64,000 bases of DNA from Anaerolineae bacterium (GTDB lineage: Bacteria; Chloroflexota; Anaerolineae; Caldilineales; Caldilineaceae), in the NCBI GenBank assembly GCA_030432295.1, contig JAUIHI010000003.1, positions 248,001-312,000 of the forward strand, given 5' to 3'. The notes beneath the pieces are model-generated. The model did not search any database and had not been told where the DNA came from. It saw only the letters and a list, made by a program, of their open reading frames with translations. Numbering within the stretch: the stretch's first letter is position 1; every line of letters begins with the position of its first letter. Positions 35,701 through 43,548 of the stretch are shown piece by piece. The position numbers and the translations under genes are program-made.

Positions 35701-38700
35701 CGTGCAGGAATGCACTGTGCGCACCACTGCCGCGGCTGATCCCAACGATGCGGATGCCGAGTTTGCCACCTGCACCTTTGAGACAACCCAGGGCGGCCAG
35801 TTGCAGATCACCGCCAGCATCACCGACAGCGAAGGTCGCAGCAACCAGTCCCAGATCACCCGTTGGATCAGCGGTGGCCGCGGTCCCGTGGCCCGCACAG
35901 TCCAGCAGGAAGAAGTGCAACTGATCCCCAGCGGCGAGGAGTTCCAGCCCGGCGATGTGGCCGAACTGCTGGTCCAGGCTCCCTTCTTCCCCGCCGAGGG
36001 TGTCGTAACCCTGCGCCGGGGCGGGCTGGTCTCCACCGAGCGTTTCTCGATGGACGGGCCAACATACACAGTGCGCGTGCCGATTGAGGATAGCTATATC
36101 CCCTCGATTCAGGTGCAGGTGGACCTGGTGGGCGCGGCGGATCGCTTGGACGACAAGGGCAACCCGTTGACCGATCTGCCCAGCCGCCCGGCCTACGCGG
36201 CGGGCAGTCTGACCCTTTCTGTGCCGCCCATCAGCCGCCGACTTTCGGTGGAAGCCGTTCCCCAGGCCAGCCGTCTTGAGCCGGGTGGCAGCACGACCCT
36301 CGACCTGACAGTGACCGACGCCAACGATGAACCTGTGGCCGACGCCGAACTGGCGGTGGTGGTGGTGGACGAATCGATCCTGGCCCTCACCGGCTACCAA
36401 CTGTTGGACCCGATTGCAGTCTTCTACACAGGCCAGGGCAGCAATGTCTACGACATCCACAACCGGGCCAACCTGCTTCTCGTCAACCCGGAGATGCTGC
36501 AACAGGCAGCCGCGCCGGGCATGGCACTGGGCGGCAGTATGGATGTGATGCGCAGTTCCGCGCCGATGCCGTCTGCCGAGGCCCCGGCTATGGCCGAGAT
36601 GGCAATGGACTCGGCTGAAGAGAGTGCTGTGGAAAAAGAGGCAGGTACGCCGATTCAGGTACGCTCCAATTTCGATCCCCTGGCCCTCTTTGCACCAGCC
36701 GTCCATACAGACGCCGAGGGCAAAGCCAGAATAGAAGTGACCCTGCCCGACAACCTGACCCGCTACCGGGTGATGGTTGTGGCGGTGGGCGACGGCAAAT
36801 ACTTCGGCTCTGGTGAGGCAAGCGTCACCGCCCGCCTGCCGCTGATGGTGCGCCCGTCGGCTCCCCGTTTCCTCAACTTCGGGGACCGCTTCGAGTTGCC
36901 TGTCGTTCTGCAGAACCAGACCGACGACGACCTGACTGTGCAGGTGGCGGTGAAGGCGACCAATGCAAACCTGACCGGCGAGGCCACACAGGTGATTACT
37001 CAGGGCCAGGCCACGGGCTATTCCCTGACTGTCCCGGCCAACAATCGGGTGGAAGTGCGTTTCCCGACGACGACCGCCAGTGCGGGTACAGCCCGCTTCC
37101 AGTTCGGCGCGGTGAGCGGAACCTATGCGGATGCAGCGGAGGTCTCTCTGCCCGTCTGGACACCGGCCACAACCGAAGCCTTTGCGGTCTATGGGGAAGT
37201 GGACGAGGGCGCGATTTCTCAGCCGCTCCTGCCCCCGGACGATGTGATTCCCACCTACGGCGGGCTGGAAGTATCGATGTCGTCCACAGCTGTGCAGGCC
37301 TTGACCGACGCCTTCCTCTATCTGGTGAAATATCCCTATGAATGTTCCGAGCAGATGGCCTCTCGCATTCTGTCCGTGGCCGCGCTGCGGGATGTGCTGA
37401 CCGCGTTTGAGGCCGAGGGTCTGCCCACACCTGATGAAATCAACGCGGCGGTGGCGAGAGATATCCAGAATCTCCAGGCTATGCAGGATTCCAGCGGCGG
37501 CTTCCCCATCTGGCGGCGGGGCGGCGAAGTCTGGCCCTACTACAGCATCCACGTGGCCCACGCGCTGGCTCGTGCACAACAGAAAGATTATGCGGTTCCT
37601 GCGGGTATGCTCAGCCGCTCCCAGGACTATCTGCGCAACATCGAAAGCTACATCCCCAGTTGGTACGGGGAGCGCAGCCGCAGCAGCCTGATCGCCTACT
37701 CCCTCTACGTGCGCAAGCTGATGGGGGATGTGGATACGGCCAGCGCCAATAAGCTGATTGCCGACCGCAAGCTGGAAAATCTGTCCATGGAAAGCATCGG
37801 CTGGCTGCTCTCCGTCCTGACCGGTGACAGCGCTTCGGCCCAGACACTGGACGAGATGCGCCGCTACCTGAACAATCAGGTGACGGAGACAGCGGGCGCG
37901 GCCAACTTCGCCGACGGCTATTCCGACGGGGACTATCTGCTGCTCTACAGCAATCGCCGGGCCGACGCTGTGATTCTGGAGGCGATGATCAGCGACTCGC
38001 CAGAGAGCGATCTGATTCCCAAACTGGTGCGCGGTCTGCTTAGCCAGGCCAAGCGGGGTCGCTGGGGCAACACCCAGGAGAATATCTTCGTCCTGCTGGC
38101 AATGGACAAATATTTCAACACCTACGAAGCCCAGACGCCGGACTTTATCGCCCGGGTCTGGCTGGGCGACCAGTTCGCTGGCAGCCACGAATTTGTGGGT
38201 CGCACGACCGAGACAGCCAATCTGGACGTGCCGATGTCGATTGTACAGGATAGCCGGGAGCAGGCCGACGCGGACGGCAATGTGCCGCTGATTGTCCAGA
38301 AGGACGGTCAGGGACGGCTCTACTACCGGCTGGGGCTGCGCTATGCGCCCACCAGTCTGGTGCTGGAACCGGCAGATCACGGTTTTGTGGTCGAACGCAC
38401 GTATGAGGCCGTTGACAATCCGGGCGATGTGACGCTAGATTCCGACGGCGTCTGGCATGTGAAGGCAGGGGCGCGGGTGCGGGTTCGCCTGACAATGGTG
38501 GCCCAGTCCCGACGCTATCACGTGGCCCTGATCGACCCGATACCGGCAGGCTTTGAAGCCCTCAACCCAGCCCTGGCCGTGACCGGCGACATCCCTAAAG
38601 ACCCGGACAGCCAGGCCAATCCCTACGGCGGCTGGTGGTGGTGGGGTCCCTGGTACGAACACCAGAACCTGCGGGACGAGCGGGCTGAAGCCTTCACGTC

Positions 38701-38848
38701 GCTGCTGTGGGAAGGGGTCTACACCTACACGTATGTGGCCCGTGCGACCACACCGGGCACATTTATCGTGCCGCCGACCAAAGCCGAGGAGATGTACTCG
38801 CCGGAGGTCTTCGGGCGCAGCGGGACCGAGCGGGTGGTGGTGGAGTAG
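32717..38848 (+). CDS. Bacterial alpha-2-macroglobulin lipoprotein
   Basis: This 2043-aa exported protein has lipobox LIASC after a hydrophobic signal. Two Big_5-like domains (VPLVPRLSVTFNQPMV, PFTPWSVTFSNPLDAS) precede MG domains, the bait-region side with KDNLTRYRVMVVAVGDGKYFG-like MG7, then the thioester domain with YPYECSEQMASRIL (Cys1543 to Gln1546) and the alpha-alpha barrel, and finally a receptor-binding-like end. The CxEQ thioester is intact, so it can trap attacking proteases covalently near the membrane. It is longer than E. coli YfhM (about 1650 aa). No pbpC neighbour is present. AAGGA lies 4 nt before ATG 32717; an ATG at 32702 overlaps the site. Confidence 0.93.
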   Translation: MQKLRWILPLILLFALIASCSGEGPSGISVVQAGYSTEDDVPIPDDTLPFQLSEGVAGYDPGGVQLPTAETTPLTAEELDALLVRLPAVQTAEGDVQEYALPSDVLPPPRPGVEVDVPFPPEETAPVVAVDSGPVEVVRFSPEGDVPLVPRLSVTFNQPMVALTSHDELAQQDVPVQMTPDVPGHWRWVGTKTLFFEADVEGIDRFPMATEYTVEIPAGVESANGTTLAEAVTFSFRTPPPVLGQIYPSGGPQLLNPLIFASFDQAIEPDAVLESVEVKAGGEEYPIRLATEEEIAADSRMAGITSRAQTGRWLVFRAQDDFPKDTTVTVNFLPGTPSAEGPRVTEKAQSFSFQTYGPLRVVRSECAWGGSECPPFTPWSVTFSNPLDASRFDPSLVSVEPELSGMQVEVFGNNIQITGNSQGRTQYAVTLSAEITDVFGQKLGEDATVNFQVGPASAYLTVPGDRFVVMDPSGKPTLSAFSVNIPRVNVEIYAVETADFVDFLTFYQNYNRADDVPPPGRLVAKRTINIQGEDDALTETAIDLSEALEGETGNLIVKIAPDPGPLAAIFNRDLAQQMRNFTSYNWVQVTQIGLDAFFDSGDVTAWANNLADGAPLADVEVSLWPDGKSGVTDASGVAKISLPAPDQSGAALLVAQLGDDTAFIPQNSYYYSKGDGWRANPQTYEARYYVFDDRQMYRPEETVSIKGWIRAITPGPTGDVELLSESAATSVDWLVTDPVGNEIGKGNAPLTALGGFDFQFELPENVNLGYAQVQLTATGGELQYFGYSGTTYHSFQIQEFRRPEFEVTATASEGPFFVGGSATATVAAAYYAGGPLPGADTDWTVHASSGSYQPRNWSDFSFGTWVPWWRYYGGGSDLGSANFTSRTDAAGEHNLRLDFAPSDPPGPMVLDASVTVFDVNRQGWSSSTSLLVHPADRYVGLRSDRYFVEKGDPLPVEIVVTDLDGGVDVEHEVSVRAALLDWEYKNGDWQQVEIDVQECTVRTTAAADPNDADAEFATCTFETTQGGQLQITASITDSEGRSNQSQITRWISGGRGPVARTVQQEEVQLIPSGEEFQPGDVAELLVQAPFFPAEGVVTLRRGGLVSTERFSMDGPTYTVRVPIEDSYIPSIQVQVDLVGAADRLDDKGNPLTDLPSRPAYAAGSLTLSVPPISRRLSVEAVPQASRLEPGGSTTLDLTVTDANDEPVADAELAVVVVDESILALTGYQLLDPIAVFYTGQGSNVYDIHNRANLLLVNPEMLQQAAAPGMALGGSMDVMRSSAPMPSAEAPAMAEMAMDSAEESAVEKEAGTPIQVRSNFDPLALFAPAVHTDAEGKARIEVTLPDNLTRYRVMVVAVGDGKYFGSGEASVTARLPLMVRPSAPRFLNFGDRFELPVVLQNQTDDDLTVQVAVKATNANLTGEATQVITQGQATGYSLTVPANNRVEVRFPTTTASAGTARFQFGAVSGTYADAAEVSLPVWTPATTEAFAVYGEVDEGAISQPLLPPDDVIPTYGGLEVSMSSTAVQALTDAFLYLVKYPYECSEQMASRILSVAALRDVLTAFEAEGLPTPDEINAAVARDIQNLQAMQDSSGGFPIWRRGGEVWPYYSIHVAHALARAQQKDYAVPAGMLSRSQDYLRNIESYIPSWYGERSRSSLIAYSLYVRKLMGDVDTASANKLIADRKLENLSMESIGWLLSVLTGDSASAQTLDEMRRYLNNQVTETAGAANFADGYSDGDYLLLYSNRRADAVILEAMISDSPESDLIPKLVRGLLSQAKRGRWGNTQENIFVLLAMDKYFNTYEAQTPDFIARVWLGDQFAGSHEFVGRTTETANLDVPMSIVQDSREQADADGNVPLIVQKDGQGRLYYRLGLRYAPTSLVLEPADHGFVVERTYEAVDNPGDVTLDSDGVWHVKAGARVRVRLTMVAQSRRYHVALIDPIPAGFEALNPALAVTGDIPKDPDSQANPYGGWWWWGPWYEHQNLRDERAEAFTSLLWEGVYTYTYVARATTPGTFIVPPTKAEEMYSPEVFGRSGTERVVVE

Positions 38849-38866
38849 AGCGAGTTGTGGGTTGGG

Positions 38867-38900
38867 ACGCCCGGCGCAGATTGCGTCGGGCGTTTTGTTT
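38867..38900 (+). terminator. Intrinsic terminator after the macroglobulin gene
   Basis: Stem ACGCCCGGCGCA (38867-38878) pairs with TGCGTCGGGCGT (38882-38893) with one mismatch and a 3-nt loop, followed by TTTGTTT. It ends the plus-strand envelope gene group. It strongly resembles the terminator at 40668-40702. Confidence 0.88.
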
Positions 38901-39096
38901 GGGGAGGCCGGAATAGTTTCAGTAAGTATCGGAAGATTCCAAAAATTCGTATGGCAATGTAGTGGGTTTGAATCGTTGAAAACAAGATTGTGCGCCGTTG
39001 ACTGTTGGGGAGTGGGGCTGTATACTGCGCATTTTAAGCTAAAAACGTGTGGTAGATTACTGAAATTTGACGAGGTATACCAGAAGGAGGGGTGAT

Positions 39097-39879
39097 ATGA
39101 GTCACTCAAAACCATTCCACCGAAATTATAGAGGGTTCGTAACTGGTCAAAACTCTGGTTACAGTCAATGGGCATACATTGTTGATCGGGACTATTCGGA
39201 TTCCCCAGAACATTATGTCCGTGCATTTCTATTGATTCAGAATGATTTACAGAGGCTTTTTGAGTTTGTTGAGCCTTCGGATCGCAACTTATGTACCTAT
39301 TCATACAGAATTCATGAACTTTTTATGCGGACTTGTATTGAGATCGAGGCGAACTTTAGAGCGATATTAAGAGAAAATATCTATAATCCACGTGATAAAT
39401 ATGGGAAGAAAATACCTGAAAACAAGTGGAGTATGCACAATTTTAGAAAGACAAATATTTCCCATCATTTGTCTTCTTATAAGGTTCATATCCCTATTTG
39501 GGATGGGGTGCAATCATTTTTTGAACCATTCAAGCCGTGGGCTAATATTCCAGAACTATTCTGGTATCAGGCTTATAACAAGAGTAAGCACGATAGAAAA
39601 AACGATTTTCAAGAAGCCAATTTTTCCAATCTACTGAACTCCATTGCGGGACTCTTGATTCTGCTCTCATCCCAGTTTGGGACAGAGGATTTCTCTCCAA
39701 GGGACACATTGCTTTCGGTAAACACTGACCGATACTATTCCACAGAGCCAGCCATTGGCGGGTTTTTCCACATTAAATTCCCAAATGATTGGAGTGAAGA
39801 AGAAAAGTATGACTTCAATTGGGCGGATTTGAAGCAACAAACCGATCGGTTCCAGAAAATCGATTATGACAAAATTTAG
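39097..39879 (+). CDS. HEPN-like hypothetical protein, 260 aa (AT-rich island)
   Basis: This 260-aa protein has no signal peptide. It is predicted mainly helical, with YVRAFLLIQNDLQRLFEFVE, IHELFMRTCIEIEANFRAIL and, near residue 165, ELFWYQAYNKSKHDRKNDF followed by LLNSIAGLLILLSSQFG. The NKxKHDR-plus-helix pattern resembles HEPN-type helical proteins found in many RNase toxin and defence modules, but the canonical RxxxxH motif is not evident. AAGGAGGGG lies close before the ATG at 39097. The composition is markedly AT-rich compared with both flanks, which suggests acquisition. The ParB-like gene overlaps its end by 14 bp. Confidence 0.65.
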   Translation: MSHSKPFHRNYRGFVTGQNSGYSQWAYIVDRDYSDSPEHYVRAFLLIQNDLQRLFEFVEPSDRNLCTYSYRIHELFMRTCIEIEANFRAILRENIYNPRDKYGKKIPENKWSMHNFRKTNISHHLSSYKVHIPIWDGVQSFFEPFKPWANIPELFWYQAYNKSKHDRKNDFQEANFSNLLNSIAGLLILLSSQFGTEDFSPRDTLLSVNTDRYYSTEPAIGGFFHIKFPNDWSEEEKYDFNWADLKQQTDRFQKIDYDKI

Positions 39880-40615
39880 ACTAATGCAAATGAAAGCCAG
39901 TAACATAGTATGCACATGGTTCTACAGGTGGCTATATGGAAACTCTGACATCTTTTCTTTGCATCACGAAATTGCTGATATATTGCCGCGATTAGTAGCT
40001 GAAGATAACTGCGTAGAATGTGACGTGCATGCGTACGTTCCCATCAAACAGGTTCTCGCAAATCCGTGGAACAGAGACCGGATGGAGGAAGCTAGGCAGC
40101 TATTGAGAGAAGATAAAAAACCACCCCCTATTTTGGTTGTTCGATATTTTTGTAATGATGATATTTGGTATGTATTAATTGATGGAAATCATCGTGTAGC
40201 AGCCGCAAGAGAGTCTGGTCTTCACGACATCCTAGCTCATATATATAGTGACAATTACATCCAGCCTGAGTATCCGACTTTCATTTATCAAAGGTTGTTG
40301 CAGCTACAAGTCAAGTTGAATATTATGATATCCCATAGTTTGGGAGAGGATGTTGATCGACATCTAACTGGCTTGAAGAATAACCCTATTGATAACTACG
40401 GAGATCCTCTATGGGTTAATAATCTTCTTGGAAAAACAGGCATTGAAATCGGATATCAATGGAATAGACAATTTTGGGGATGGATAGATACCGATAATCT
40501 CTATTGGCTTAGTGAGCGTCATAGGTTCACTGGTATACAAATTGGGCACATATTGGTTGGTTTATTGTGTACCAAAAATCGATGTTTTCCTTACGTTTCG
40601 TCATGGCATAGATAA
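39866..40615 (+). CDS. ParB/Srx-like domain protein, 249 aa (AT-rich island)
   Basis: This 249-aa protein has a ParB/sulfiredoxin-type core at about residues 60-125: YVPIKQVLANPWN, then PPPILVVRYF, then VLIDGNHRVAAARESGLHDI. The IDGNHR signature is typical of ParB N-terminal domains, many of which are nucleotide hydrolases or DNA-binding nucleases. There is no helix-turn-helix of classical ParB. The C-terminal 120 residues are unrecognised. The start at 39866 overlaps the preceding HEPN-like gene by 14 bp; ATGs at 39884 and 39890 are alternatives. The AT-rich composition is shared with that gene, so the two are probably one functional pair. Confidence 0.7.
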   Translation: MTKFRLMQMKASNIVCTWFYRWLYGNSDIFSLHHEIADILPRLVAEDNCVECDVHAYVPIKQVLANPWNRDRMEEARQLLREDKKPPPILVVRYFCNDDIWYVLIDGNHRVAAARESGLHDILAHIYSDNYIQPEYPTFIYQRLLQLQVKLNIMISHSLGEDVDRHLTGLKNNPIDNYGDPLWVNNLLGKTGIEIGYQWNRQFWGWIDTDNLYWLSERHRFTGIQIGHILVGLLCTKNRCFPYVSSWHR

Positions 40616-40667
40616 ACTTACCAACACCAATGTTCGTTCGCAGGTAACGAATTGCGGGCAAGAGAGG

Positions 40668-40702
40668 ACGCCCGGTGCGATATCGCACCGGGCGTTTGTT
40701 TT
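40668..40702 (+). terminator. Intrinsic terminator after the HEPN/ParB pair
   Basis: A perfect 14-bp palindrome, ACGCCCGGTGCGAT then ATCGCACCGGGCGT, is followed by TTGTTTT. Its sequence is very similar to the terminator at 38867-38900 on the other side of the AT-rich island. Confidence 0.88.
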
Positions 40703-40837
40703 CGAGGGCGGGTGGGTTGGTTTCTCCCTGTACGGGGCGTTCGGCGCTGGCTGCTAATACGAAATCCACGTCTGTGGCCGGATGGCGTTGGCAACAAAAC
40801 CTATTTTCGCCCAATCCGATAAATGTCGGCGACAGTG

Positions 40838-40883
40838 AATCGCTCAAGTGGTAGGCTTAGGCCAGCACTTGAGCGATTTTCTT
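40838..40883 (+). terminator. Hairpin with T-rich tail upstream of the membrane gene cluster
   Basis: Perfect 13-bp arms AATCGCTCAAGTG (40838-40850) and CACTTGAGCGATT (40866-40878) are followed by TTCTTT. No gene ends just before it; it lies 40 bp before the start at 40924 and could be an attenuator or leftover terminator. The rest of the interval 40703-40837 shows nothing recognisable. Confidence 0.65.
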
Positions 40884-40923
40884 TCCTCCCTAACGATGAG
40901 GGACTAACCAAAAGGAGATGGAA

Positions 40924-41349
40924 ATGCAATTTGTAGAGCCAGTGCCTGGAGGCACATACGGGAAGAGAAAAACGAACCGAATATTGGGCAGAATCGCCGC
41001 CATTCTGGCCCTCATTATCGGGTCAATGGCCATCTTTGCCGGTGGACAGGTCCTGCTGGGCAAACTACCAGACTACTACGTAATCGATTGGCTGCCAGTT
41101 TACAACTTTACAGCGGGCGTCGTGTCGGTATTTCTCACAGCGATCCTCATCTGGAAAAACAACAAATGGGCCATGGCTGCTGCCATCGGAACTTTCAGCA
41201 TCCACGCGGCTGTAATGTTGGTCTTACAGACTATATACAGCCAAACAGTGGCTCCAGATAGTATCGTCGCTATGAGTGTCCGGTTGGTAGTGTGGTTGAT
41301 CATTCTGGCCCTGATGTTCTTCCAATCGCGAGAAAACCCAGCAGTGTAG
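40924..41349 (+). CDS. Small membrane protein, 4 TM segments, 141 aa
   Basis: This 141-aa protein of unknown function begins with a polar 25-residue N-terminus. About four hydrophobic segments follow: IAAILALIIGSMAIFAGGQV, FTAGVVSVFLTAILIW, MAAAIGTFSIHAAVMLVL and VRLVVWLIILALMFF. AAGGAG lies 6 nt before ATG 40924, whereas the ATG at 40918 touches the site. It heads the cluster that continues with two more membrane proteins, a DUF1858-like protein and the MerB-like gene. Nothing in it points to a function. Confidence 0.7.
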   Translation: MQFVEPVPGGTYGKRKTNRILGRIAAILALIIGSMAIFAGGQVLLGKLPDYYVIDWLPVYNFTAGVVSVFLTAILIWKNNKWAMAAAIGTFSIHAAVMLVLQTIYSQTVAPDSIVAMSVRLVVWLIILALMFFQSRENPAV

Positions 41350-41503
41350 GCTTGTCCAAACAATAAAGTATACGGCCAAAGTTCCCGACACTTACTGCCC
41401 ATGCAAGTCTGTACATTAGAATCCAGACAGCGAAGTTCGTGAAGTGCCGGGGGCTTTGGATTACTCATTTTTTGAGGTAGTCTCAGCAAAAAGGAAATCT
41501 ATC

Positions 41504-41926
41504 ATGCAGAATCAGACTATCGGCAAATGGAACATCGGTGTCGGGCTATGGTTGATGGCTGCCTTTATGATTTACGGCTTCTATCTGATCTATGCCCGTG
41601 ACTTTGCGCCAGACAAAGATGCCTGGGTCGCCGCCTCCAATGTCAGCCCACACTTCGAAGCCCGGCTGGGCCACGTACATGGCAACCTCTTCTCGCTGCT
41701 TAATATCGTATTTGGCTTTCTGCTGGTGAAACTTCCGGTGAAAGAAGGGCAGGCCAAATGGGTCTCCGGGCTGGCCCTGGCTGGTCTACTGATGCCCCTC
41801 GGTATTCTGGGTGAAGTGTATTTAGGTCTGCCCTTCTATCTCGTGCTTGTCGGCGGCATCTCCATTCTGGCCGCGACAATCCTGCTGGGTGTGGCCGTCG
41901 TGCAGATGCGACTCGATTCACAGTAA
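41504..41926 (+). CDS. Small membrane protein with HxH motif, 140 aa
   Basis: This 140-aa protein has four hydrophobic segments. After the first (IGVGLWLMAAFMIYGFYLIY) comes a polar stretch and then HFEARLGHVHGNLFSLLNIV, a helix with three histidines that resembles the EVHVHTNLWGFAAL helix of the next gene. Metal or heme binding is possible but not shown. AAGGAAA lies before the ATG at 41504. Its stop is 11 bp before the next start, so the two are co-transcribed. It may be a small partner subunit of the 403-aa protein. Confidence 0.72.
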   Translation: MQNQTIGKWNIGVGLWLMAAFMIYGFYLIYARDFAPDKDAWVAASNVSPHFEARLGHVHGNLFSLLNIVFGFLLVKLPVKEGQAKWVSGLALAGLLMPLGILGEVYLGLPFYLVLVGGISILAATILLGVAVVQMRLDSQ

Positions 41927-41937
41927 GGCGGCTACCG

Positions 41938-43149
41938 TTGAATCCCTATTTCGTGATGGCTCTGTTGTTCGGATTTTTGGCTGTGCTGGCCGCCGTGGAT
42001 GCTTCGGCGGCCAGCCTGAACCTTCTCCCCTGGTTCAATGGCCTACGCTGGCTGCGTATACACTTCATCACGCTTGGCATTGTCAGCGAGGCCGTCTTCG
42101 GGTTTCTGCCCGCGCTGGTGGCGGCGCGGGCTGGCTACACCACACCCAGGATACGTTGGGATATCTGGCTCACACTCAACGTCGGCCTACTCACACTTAT
42201 CATTGGCGTCCCACTCGTCAACGGTGCTTTCATGATTGCCGGCGGGACGCTGGTTTTCATCGCAACCTTGCTTCTATGGGTCCAGTTGATGGGTTTCCCA
42301 TCGAAACAGCCTGTTGTTGGCGCTGGAACGGGAAGGAAATTCTATATCGCGGCATTAAGTTATCTGTTACTGGGCATCTTCCTCGGCACGGGGATGTGGC
42401 TCGGCTGGGGCAAGGAATTGGGCCTGTTGAACACAAAAGAAGTTCACGTTCACACCAACCTATGGGGGTTCGCCGCGCTGATCTTCGCTGGACTACAGAT
42501 CGATCTGTACCCCAGCTTCGCCAAACGTCCCTTGGCTTGGCCGCGTTCGAGTACACCGATCTTCTGGTTGATGACTGTAGGAGCGCTGGGTCTGGTTATT
42601 GGCCCGTGGGTGCAATCCAACCTGATTTCCACGGTTGGCCTGATTCTGCACAGCGCGGGCACAGTGTGGCTGTTGGTCAATGTACTCAAGCCGCTCCTCG
42701 GCGACCGGTCAGCCTGGATACCGGGTATGTGGCATCTGGTTACGGCCTACGTCTGGTTTCTCATTCCGGCGATCGTGGCCCCATTGATCGTTCTCAACGC
42801 GCCAGGCTTCCCTGTGGCCGAAATCGAAAGCAACGGGGGACCCATTCTGATTTATGGCTGGATGTTGCAGTTCAGCTACGCCATAATTCCGTACCTGTTC
42901 GCCCGCGTCTTTTTGCCCGACCAGCCCGCCAAGCTGGGTGGCAATTGGTTCAGCCTGGCTACCTTGCATATAGGTGGCGTACTCTTCTGGCTGGGATTAT
43001 TTGTCGCGACCTATCAACCGCTGCTCCACGGCATTGCCTTCGCTCTGTGGGCACTTTCTATGCTCCCTATCATGCGCAGCTTATGGCGTATCGCGCACGC
43101 TGGGCTGACAGCTATTGAGGCTACCTATCCATCGACACAATCTGCATAA
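41938..43149 (+). CDS. Polytopic His-rich membrane protein, heme-copper-oxidase-subunit-I-like
   Basis: This 403-aa protein has about 12 hydrophobic segments. Conserved-looking histidines lie inside or at the ends of helices: WLRIHFITLG (H42), EVHVHTNLWGFAAL (H170, H172), LILHSAGTVW (H238), GMWHLVTAYVWF (H266), TLHIGGVLFW (H344) and H364. The pattern recalls cbb3-oxidase subunit I, NO reductase and NnrS-type heme proteins, but I cannot assign a subfamily. No CuA or cytochrome c partner is next to it. The TTG start follows the preceding gene by 11 bp. The DUF1858-like gene 17 bp downstream supports a redox or NO/metal stress context. Confidence 0.7.
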   Translation: MNPYFVMALLFGFLAVLAAVDASAASLNLLPWFNGLRWLRIHFITLGIVSEAVFGFLPALVAARAGYTTPRIRWDIWLTLNVGLLTLIIGVPLVNGAFMIAGGTLVFIATLLLWVQLMGFPSKQPVVGAGTGRKFYIAALSYLLLGIFLGTGMWLGWGKELGLLNTKEVHVHTNLWGFAALIFAGLQIDLYPSFAKRPLAWPRSSTPIFWLMTVGALGLVIGPWVQSNLISTVGLILHSAGTVWLLVNVLKPLLGDRSAWIPGMWHLVTAYVWFLIPAIVAPLIVLNAPGFPVAEIESNGGPILIYGWMLQFSYAIIPYLFARVFLPDQPAKLGGNWFSLATLHIGGVLFWLGLFVATYQPLLHGIAFALWALSMLPIMRSLWRIAHAGLTAIEATYPSTQSA

Positions 43150-43166
43150 TTTCCGGAGCCATCATC

Positions 43167-43409
43167 ATGCAAATTACGAAAGAGACCCGTATTTCCGACA
43201 TTCTCGAACACTACGGCGACATTGCCGAAGTGATGGAAGTCTTTGGTATCAAGCGCGTGGGACGGTACTCGCTGAGAATGCTGGCCGCCAGGGCGCTTAC
43301 TGTGGAATGGGCCGCGCGCATTCATCGTGTACCGCTGGACGAATTCCTACAGATATTGCAACAGGCTGTTGTGGCCAAGCACGACTCGCCTGAATATGAC
43401 AAGCGCTAG
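43167..43409 (+). CDS. DUF1858-like small protein, 80 aa
   Basis: This 80-aa protein begins MQITKETRISDILEHYGDIA and continues EVMEVFGIKRVGRYSLRMLA and VPLDEFLQIL, the fold pattern of the DUF1858/ScdA-N domain found beside hybrid-cluster, NO-stress and iron-sulfur repair proteins. The cysteine pair usual after the first helix is absent (GIKRVG). GGAG lies 8 nt before the ATG at 43167, and the gene is 17 bp downstream of the His-rich membrane protein. It may be an adaptor for that protein. Confidence 0.7.
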   Translation: MQITKETRISDILEHYGDIAEVMEVFGIKRVGRYSLRMLAARALTVEWAARIHRVPLDEFLQILQQAVVAKHDSPEYDKR

Positions 43410-43548
43410 GGGCATCTGTGTTACACAGACAGCGTAACTTCCCGCCAGCACAACTCGCGCCCAATTGGCTATTCGAAGACAGAAATGTATAGTAAATACT
43501 GCAAGTTTAACCGTTGATGTTTGTCTCTTCCCAAACAAAGGAATTGCC

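Noticed and set aside
33581-38380. A 1599-codon open frame antisense to the macroglobulin gene
   Set aside because: It is the mirror of a GC-rich, well-supported coding frame. Its translation shows no domain, and the composition (His/Arg-rich) is typical of antisense frames.
41847-43118. A 423-codon plus-strand frame overlapping the His-rich membrane protein in another frame
   Set aside because: The membrane-protein frame has coherent hydrophobic helices and gene spacing. The alternative is basic and low in hydrophobic segments.
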